Assembly: GCF_019753045.1 (NCBI RefSeq)
Contig: NZ_JAIELN010000005.1
Span: 124,001 to 188,000, forward strand
Source of the DNA: Hyphomicrobium sp.
Lineage (GTDB): Bacteria > Pseudomonadota > Alphaproteobacteria > Rhizobiales > Hyphomicrobiaceae
Length of the DNA: 64,000 nt
Reading direction: 5' to 3'
Both the position numbers and the translations under genes were made by a program. Below are positions 57,810-64,000 of the stretch, in pieces. The first letter of the stretch is position 1. Each line of letters starts with the position of its first letter. The notes below the pieces were generated by a model that was not told the DNA's origin, made no database searches, and saw only the letters and a list, made by a program, of their open reading frames with translations.

Positions 57810-59102
57810 GTGAGCCAAGGGAATTCGATCAATATTGCCGCTCGCCGGTTGCTACTCGTGGCGACGGCGACGCTGCTCGCCCTGCTTTTGGTCTCGGAAG
57901 TGGCCTCGGCGCAGAGCTGGTGGCCCTTCGGCGGTGGAGGCGGCGACCGTGAGGACGGCGATCGCGCGCCCGTTCCGCAGGAGCCCGTTTACCGGCAGCC
58001 GCCGCCACCGGCGCAGGCCCCGCCGCCCTATCCCGCTCCCGGCCAGCAATACCCGCCGCAGTCCCAGTATCCGGCTCAGCCGCAATATCCGAATTCTCCG
58101 GCAGCGCCCGGCGCGCCTGCGGCTCCGGGCGCCCCCGGGGCTCCGGCACAGCCGGCGACGAACTGGTCCGCCAAGAACCCGATTTGCTACCAGCTCGAGC
58201 AGCGGCTCGTGCAGGAAGGTCAAAAGAGCGGCCAATCGCAGAATGATTTGCCGCGACTCGAAATCGAGATCCGGCAGCTTGAACGCGTCGCCGACCAGAC
58301 CGGCGCGCAGCTCGATCGCGGGTGCTATGAATATTTCCTGTTCACGAAGTCGCTGAAGAACACTCCGCAGTGCAAAGACCTCGCACGGCAGTCAGACGCG
58401 ACGAAGCGGCGGCTCGCCGATCTCGATGCCCGGCGGCGCGATATTCTCGGTTCGGCCGGACGTTCCTATCAGGACGACATCATCCGCGAGCTTGCGCGCA
58501 ACAACTGCGGCGCGAACTACGTCGACATGGCGCGTCGCAGCCGCGGCGATAGCGGCATGTGGGAAGACGAGGAATCGAGCGGCGGCAACGTATGGAATCC
58601 CAACGCTGCGAACGGGGCGCAGACATACCGGACGCTTTGCGTTCGCCTTTGCGACGGCTTCTATTTCCCGGTGAGCTTCTCGACGCTGCCGAGCCATTTC
58701 TCCCAGGACGCCGACGCGTGCACCTCGAAATGCGCGGCGCCGACCGAGTTGTATTACTATCCAAACCCTGGCGGCACGGTCGAGCAATCCGTGGCGCTCA
58801 GATCGCAAGAGCCCTACACGCGGCTCAAGTTCGCCTTCCGCTACCGCAAGGAATACGTGAACGGCTGCTCGTGCAAGACCGCCGAATACGTGCCGCCGCC
58901 GGAAGGTGCCGCCGACAAGAAGGCGGACGCGACGACGCCCGGCTCGAAATCGCCAGCGCGGCGTGCCGATGGCGCGGGGGCGACTGCGATAACGACCGGT
59001 TCAACGGCTGGGCGTTCACCGGTCCCCTCGCCTGCGGCTCAAGCTCCTGCAGGTCAGCCAGGCGATACTGGCGGATGGCAGACCGAGGCCCAGCCTCAGT
59101 AA
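57810..59102 (+). CDS. DUF2865 domain-containing secreted protein
   Basis: Signal peptide; Pro/Tyr/Gln-rich linker; YRTLCVRLCDGFYFPVSFSTLPSHFSQDADACTSKCAAPTELYYYPNPGGTVEQSVAL. Confidence 0.85.
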   Translation: MSQGNSINIAARRLLLVATATLLALLLVSEVASAQSWWPFGGGGGDREDGDRAPVPQEPVYRQPPPPAQAPPPYPAPGQQYPPQSQYPAQPQYPNSPAAPGAPAAPGAPGAPAQPATNWSAKNPICYQLEQRLVQEGQKSGQSQNDLPRLEIEIRQLERVADQTGAQLDRGCYEYFLFTKSLKNTPQCKDLARQSDATKRRLADLDARRRDILGSAGRSYQDDIIRELARNNCGANYVDMARRSRGDSGMWEDEESSGGNVWNPNAANGAQTYRTLCVRLCDGFYFPVSFSTLPSHFSQDADACTSKCAAPTELYYYPNPGGTVEQSVALRSQEPYTRLKFAFRYRKEYVNGCSCKTAEYVPPPEGAADKKADATTPGSKSPARRADGAGATAITTGSTAGRSPVPSPAAQAPAGQPGDTGGWQTEAQPQ

Positions 59103-59133
59103 CGCTCGGTCGTCAATGGATGGGGCGGAGGTG

Positions 59134-60504
59134 TCAGGCGCGTTTGCCTTCGAGGCGCGCGAGGACGCGGTCGCGGCCCATCAACGGCAGTAGCGTCTTA
59201 AGTTCCGGTCCGGCTTCGAGGCCAGTCAAGGCCAGCCGCAGCGGATGGAACAGGGCCCGGCCCTTGGCGCCGGTTTTCGCTTTGACTGCGGCTGTCCACT
59301 CCGACCAGGTGTTCTCGCTCCACGGCGCGTCCGGCAGGACGCTCGCCGCAGCGACGGTCAACTTCGAATCTTCGATCACCGGCTCGATGTCGCCCGCGAC
59401 GACGTTCCACCAGATGCCGGCGTCCGCGAAGGTCTCGAGGTTGCCGCGAACGGCATTCCAGAAGTCCTCGCGGCCTTCGATGCCCGCGGCGCGCAGACGC
59501 TCCGCGACGGCTGCGTATTCGAGCGTGTGAAGGAGCTTGCTGTTCAGCACCTTCAACTCGGCGACATCGAAGCGTCCGGGAGCCGTCGAGATTTTCGAGA
59601 AATCGAGCTTGGCTGCAAGTTCATCGCGCGACTGCAACGGCTCGATCGCGTCCGACGTGCCGACGAGCGCCGCGTGGCAGAGGACCGCCATCGGCTCGAG
59701 GCCTTCGTCACGGAAGCTTTGGATGGAGAGCGCGCCTAGGCGTTTCGAGAGCGCCTGTCCGTCCGCGCCGACCAGCAGCGAGTGATGACCGAACGCGGGG
59801 GGCGTTGCGCCCGCCGCTTCGAAGATCGCCATCTGCACGCCCGTATTCGTTACGTGATCTTCGCCGCGTACGATGTGCGTGATGGCGAAGTCGACGTCGT
59901 CGATGACGCTCGTGAAGGTGTAGAGGTAGGTTCCGTCGCCGCGGATCAGCACCGGGTCCGACAGCGAACCGAGATCGACCGACTGATCGCCGCGGATCAG
60001 GTCGTTCCAGGAAATGAGCGTCGGCTGCGGCGCGAGCCCGCGCCCTTCCGAGGTGTTCGGCAGTTTGAAGCGCCAGTGCGGCTTTTCTCCGGCTGCGATT
60101 TTGGCGGCGATCTCTTCGGCTGAGAGCTTCAACGCGGCGCGGTCGTAGATGGGCGGCCGGTGCATCGCGAGCTGGCGCTTGCGGCGGCGGTCGAGTTCCT
60201 CTTCCGTCTCGAAGCATGGATAGAGCGCGCCTGACGCTTTGAGGGCCTCCGCGGCTTCGTCGTAGCGGGCCGTCCTGTCCTGCTGGCGCGCGAAATCGTT
60301 CCAGGTGAGGCCGAGCCAAGTCAGGTCATCGCAGATTGCGGCGGCGAATTCCTCCGTCGAGCGCACCGTGTCGGTATCATCGAGGCGCAGCAGGAAGCTG
60401 CCGCCATGCTTTCGGGCGAACAGCCAGTTGAGCGCCGCCGTCCGGATGTTGCCGATATGGAGCCGCCCTGTTGGGCTCGGTGCGAAGCGGACGCGCGGTG
60501 TCAT
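59134..60504 (-). CDS. gltX: Glutamyl-tRNA synthetase
   Basis: [56 protein letters not shown]. Confidence 0.95.
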   Translation of the reverse strand: MTPRVRFAPSPTGRLHIGNIRTAALNWLFARKHGGSFLLRLDDTDTVRSTEEFAAAICDDLTWLGLTWNDFARQQDRTARYDEAAEALKASGALYPCFETEEELDRRRKRQLAMHRPPIYDRAALKLSAEEIAAKIAAGEKPHWRFKLPNTSEGRGLAPQPTLISWNDLIRGDQSVDLGSLSDPVLIRGDGTYLYTFTSVIDDVDFAITHIVRGEDHVTNTGVQMAIFEAAGATPPAFGHHSLLVGADGQALSKRLGALSIQSFRDEGLEPMAVLCHAALVGTSDAIEPLQSRDELAAKLDFSKISTAPGRFDVAELKVLNSKLLHTLEYAAVAERLRAAGIEGREDFWNAVRGNLETFADAGIWWNVVAGDIEPVIEDSKLTVAAASVLPDAPWSENTWSEWTAAVKAKTGAKGRALFHPLRLALTGLEAGPELKTLLPLMGRDRVLARLEGKRA

Positions 60505-60587
60505 GTCTGGCCTTTGATCGATTCAGCGCCGCACCCTACTTCCTGCTAGCCCAAACGCAAGGCGTGCGATCCGGGGGGGGCGGTCGC

Positions 60588-62336
60588 CTACTGCGTCTTC
60601 GACGCATCCAGCGCGGGATCCGCGGCCTTTGGGGCGCCTTCCGGCGTGCCCGGCCGAGGTTGACGGGCCGGCCCGACATCCTCGCGGAATTTGTTGGTGA
60701 TCGGATAGCGGCGATCGCGGCCGAAGTTCCGGGCCGAAATCTTGACGCCCGGCGCAGCCTGGCGGCGCTTGTATTCGGCGAGATAGAGAAGCCGTTCGAC
60801 CTTCTTCACCGTTTCGACGGTATGGCCGCGGGCGATCACGTCGGCGACGGGCATCTCCTTCTCGACAAGGCATCTGAGGATGTCGTCGAGCGCTTCGTAG
60901 GGCGGAAGCGAATCCTGATCGGTCTGGTTGGCGCGAAGTTCTGCGGTCGGCGCTTTCGTCAGGATACGTTCTGGAATGACGACGCCCGAGGGACCGAGTG
61001 CGCCTTCCGGCAGGTGGGCGTTCCGCCAGCGCGTCAAATCGTAGACCTCGGTCTTGTAGAGATCCTTGATCGGATTGAAGCCGCCATTCATGTCGCCGTA
61101 GAGCGTCGCGTAGCCGACCGACATTTCGCTCTTGTTGCCGGTCGTGACGACCATGCCGCCGTACTTGTTCGACACGGCCATCAGGATCGTGCCGCGCACG
61201 CGGCTCTGCATGTTCTCTTCGGTGATATCGGCGTTGGAGCCGGCGAAAAGATCCTTGAGGCTCCAGGTGAGACCGGCGACGGTCGGTTCGATCGAAATCT
61301 TGTCGTAGCGAATGCCGAGCGCCTTCGCACAAGCGGCGGCATCATGCAAACTATCGTCGGACGTGAATTTCGAAGGCAGCATGATCGCGTGGACGCGCTC
61401 GGGCCCCAGCGCGTCGACGGCGATGGCCGCGACGAGCGCTGAATCAATGCCGCCGGAAAGTCCGAGCACGACGCTGGGGAAACCGTTCTTCTCGACGTAG
61501 TCCCTGAGACCTAGAACGCAGGCTTGATAAGCGGACGCCGGTCCTGCGGGAAGCTTCGCGACATCTCCCCGCTCGCATCGCCAGACATCGGCAGATTTTT
61601 TCCACTCGGTCAAAACGATTGCTTCGCGCCACGCGGGAAGCTGAATGGGCAAACTGCAATCGGCGTTGAGGACGAACGACGCGCCGTCGAAAACCAATTC
61701 ATCCTGGCCGCCGACCTGATTGAGATAGGCGAGCGGCAAACCGCTTTCCGTCACGCGTGCGACGGCGACGTTCATGCGGTTGTCGGGCTTCGGCCAATCG
61801 AAGGGCGAGCCGTTAGGCGACACGAGGATTTCGGCTCCCGTTTCGGCAAGCGTCTCGACGACCTCAGAGCCCCAGATGTCTTCGCAGATCGGCACGCCGA
61901 TTCGGACGCCGCGGACGTTCAGCGGGCCCGGCATCGGTCCCGCTGCGAAAACGCGCTTCTCATCGAAGACGCCGTAGTTCGGCAGATCGACTTTCAGTGT
62001 CGTCGCCTGGATGCGGCCGCCATCGAGCAGCGCGACGGCATTATAAATTTTGCCCTCGTGGTTCCAGATCGCGCCGATCAAAATCGCCGGGCCTTCGGCG
62101 CAGGCGGCGGCCAGCCATTCGAGCCGCTCGCGCGTCGCCTGTTGGAACGCGGGCTTCAGCACGAGATCTTCGGGCGGGTAGCCGTTGAGAAAAAGCTCGG
62201 GGAACACGACGACGTCGGCGCCGAGTTCCTTGGCGCGGGCGTGGGCGGCTGCGGCGCGCTCGGCATTACCGTTCAAATCCCCGACGACGGGATTGAGCTG
62301 CGCGAGGGCGATCTTGAGTGAATGAGGTGCGATCAT
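60588..62336 (-). CDS. nadE: NAD+ synthase (glutamine-hydrolysing)
   Basis: N-terminal nitrilase-like domain; VLGLSGGIDSALVAAIAVDALGPERVHAIMLPSKFTSDDS. Confidence 0.95.
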   Translation of the reverse strand: MIAPHSLKIALAQLNPVVGDLNGNAERAAAAHARAKELGADVVVFPELFLNGYPPEDLVLKPAFQQATRERLEWLAAACAEGPAILIGAIWNHEGKIYNAVALLDGGRIQATTLKVDLPNYGVFDEKRVFAAGPMPGPLNVRGVRIGVPICEDIWGSEVVETLAETGAEILVSPNGSPFDWPKPDNRMNVAVARVTESGLPLAYLNQVGGQDELVFDGASFVLNADCSLPIQLPAWREAIVLTEWKKSADVWRCERGDVAKLPAGPASAYQACVLGLRDYVEKNGFPSVVLGLSGGIDSALVAAIAVDALGPERVHAIMLPSKFTSDDSLHDAAACAKALGIRYDKISIEPTVAGLTWSLKDLFAGSNADITEENMQSRVRGTILMAVSNKYGGMVVTTGNKSEMSVGYATLYGDMNGGFNPIKDLYKTEVYDLTRWRNAHLPEGALGPSGVVIPERILTKAPTAELRANQTDQDSLPPYEALDDILRCLVEKEMPVADVIARGHTVETVKKVERLLYLAEYKRRQAAPGVKISARNFGRDRRYPITNKFREDVGPARQPRPGTPEGAPKAADPALDASKTQ

Positions 62337-62405
62337 GCCCGGTATTTAGAGTGCACCGCAATCAAGGTCCAGGACCACAACGTTCTCGCGGCAGCGGAAC
62401 CCTCC

Positions 62406-62567
62406 TCAACCATCATCGTCTTCACAGGGAACCGGGAATTCCACGTCGGGGTCCCAGCAGATTTCGGCTGCATGGATGCGGGAATCGACAGGGGCCGTTC
62501 GCGCGTGGGCCGATGCCGCGGAAATTCCCGCGAGAACGGCCAAGATCAGAAAGAGGCGTATTCGCAT
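62406..62567 (-). CDS. Small secreted protein, 53 aa (MRIRLFLILAVLAGISAASAHARTAPVDSRIHAAEICWDPDVEFPVPCEDDDG)
   Basis: ORF below track cutoff; clear signal peptide and two Cys in mature part. Confidence 0.55.
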   Translation of the reverse strand: MRIRLFLILAVLAGISAASAHARTAPVDSRIHAAEICWDPDVEFPVPCEDDDG

Positions 62568-62660
62568 AGCCGCAACATCCGGTAAAACCGAATTGGCGGC
62601 TCGCTATCGCAAGCCGTCATTCAGTATACAGCATTTGCAGTCGGCGGGAAATCGCGCCGG

Positions 62661-64000
62661 CTATGCGATCAGCGTTTTCGGCTCCGGCCGCCCCTCAGCA
62701 TCTCGCTCTTTCTTCAATTGCTCAGCAACGAGGAAGGCAAGTTCCAACGCCTGATCGGCGTTGAGGCGCGGATCGCAGTGGGTGTGGTAGCGGTCCGAAA
62801 GATCCTGCTCGGAAATGGCCGTCGCGCCGCCGGTGCATTCGGTAACGTTCTGGCCCGTCATCTCGACGTGGATGCCGCCCGCATGCGTTCCTTCGGCCCG
62901 GTGGACTTCGAAGAACGACAGGCTTTCCTTCAGGATGCGATCGAAGGGGCGCGTCTTGTAGCCATTGACGGCGGAGATCGTGTTGCCGTGCATCGGGTCG
63001 CAAGACCAGACGACGGAACGGCCGGCCTTCTTCACCGCGCGAATGAGCTTCGGGAGATGCGCCTCGACCTTATCGTAACCGAACCGGCAGATGAGCGTCA
63101 GGCGGCCGGGCTCGTCCTTCGGGTTCAGAAGGTCGATCAGGCGCAACAGACCGTCGGCGTCGAGGGACGGACCGCACTTCAGGCCGATCGGATTCTTGAT
63201 GCCGCGGCAGTACTCGATGTGGGCGTGATCGGGCTGGCGCGTTCTGTCGCCGATCCAGATCATGTGTCCGCTCGTCGCGTACCAGTCGCCGCTCGTCGAA
63301 TCCTTGCGCGTCAGAGCCTGCTCGTAGCCGAGAAGCAGCGCTTCGTGGCTCGTGTAGAAGCTCGTTGCGCGAAGTTGCGGCGTGTTGTCGGACGTGATCC
63401 CGCAGGCGCGCATGAACTGTAGCGTCTCGGCGATGCGGTCGGCGATCTCCTGATAGTGATGGCCTTGAGGGCTATCCTTCACGAAGCCCATGTTCCACTG
63501 ATGCACGCGCTCTAGGTCGGCATAGCCGCCCGTTGCGAAGGCGCGGATCAGGTTCAGCGTCGCCGCCGATTGGCGATAGGCTTCGAGCTGACGGACGGGA
63601 TCGGGAATACGCGCTTCCGAAGTGAACTCCGGGCCGTTGATGATGTCACCGCGATAGCTCGGCAGTTCCTGACCGTTCTTCTTCTCGGTCGGCGACGACC
63701 GCGGCTTCGCGAACTGCCCGGCAATGCGCCCCAGTTTCGTAACGGGTTCGCCGCCGGCATACGTCAGCACGACCGCCATCTGAAGAAAGACGCGGAAGAA
63801 ATCGCGGATGTTATCGGCGCGGTGCTCGGCGAAGCTTTCGGCGCAATCGCCGCCCTGGAGCAGAAAACCGGTGCCCGATGCGATGACCGCGAGCTGCTTT
63901 TTCAGCTCCCGCGCTTCACCTGCAAAAACGAGCGGCGGGAACGTCGCGAGCTTGGCTTCGGCATCGGCCAAAGCCTTGGGGTCCGGATACTCCGGCACCT
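62661..64000 (-). CDS. aroG: Class II 3-deoxy-7-phosphoheptulonate synthase (partial; 5' end likely beyond window)
   Basis: [83 protein letters not shown]. Confidence 0.93.
   Translation of the reverse strand, partial: VPEYPDPKALADAEAKLATFPPLVFAGEARELKKQLAVIASGTGFLLQGGDCAESFAEHRADNIRDFFRVFLQMAVVLTYAGGEPVTKLGRIAGQFAKPRSSPTEKKNGQELPSYRGDIINGPEFTSEARIPDPVRQLEAYRQSAATLNLIRAFATGGYADLERVHQWNMGFVKDSPQGHHYQEIADRIAETLQFMRACGITSDNTPQLRATSFYTSHEALLLGYEQALTRKDSTSGDWYATSGHMIWIGDRTRQPDHAHIEYCRGIKNPIGLKCGPSLDADGLLRLIDLLNPKDEPGRLTLICRFGYDKVEAHLPKLIRAVKKAGRSVVWSCDPMHGNTISAVNGYKTRPFDRILKESLSFFEVHRAEGTHAGGIHVEMTGQNVTECTGGATAISEQDLSDRYHTHCDPRLNADQALELAFLVAEQLKKERDAEGRPEPKTLIA

Overview
64 kb alphaproteobacterial window. 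Rhizobiales/Hyphomicrobium-like affiliation is inferred from gene content (DUF2865 protein, citramalate synthase, SoxYZ plus FCSD, class II DAHP synthase) and was not tested. The left ~12.9 kb looks like an integrated mobile island: a truncated nuclease-plus-STAND-NTPase-like gene at the window edge, an AlpA-like regulator and a replication-initiator-like gene carrying a 24-bp iteron-like repeat, a serine recombinase translationally coupled to two ParB/RepB-like genes, a LuxR regulator, decayed SRAP and DUF3168 remnants, a DUF4102-type tyrosine integrase, and a tRNA 3' fragment as candidate att site. To the right: a sulfotransferase/glycosyltransferase cluster, an LTA-synthase-like sulfatase, an arylsulfatase plus its formylglycine-generating enzyme, LPS-type glycosyltransferases, a QueC-like PP-loop ATPase divergent from a pyruvyltransferase-like gene, an ACP/KAS pair, fadD/merR, a cfa-fadA-fadB-fadE block, FCSD/soxYZ, and housekeeping genes (cimA, cysS, gltX, nadE, aroG-II). 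The best candidates for undescribed biology are the edge-truncated nuclease-STAND protein, the recombinase-ParB-ParB operon with an apparent frameshift at its 5' end, and the intragenic iteron array. Functional calls come from reading protein motifs by eye; no database search was run.
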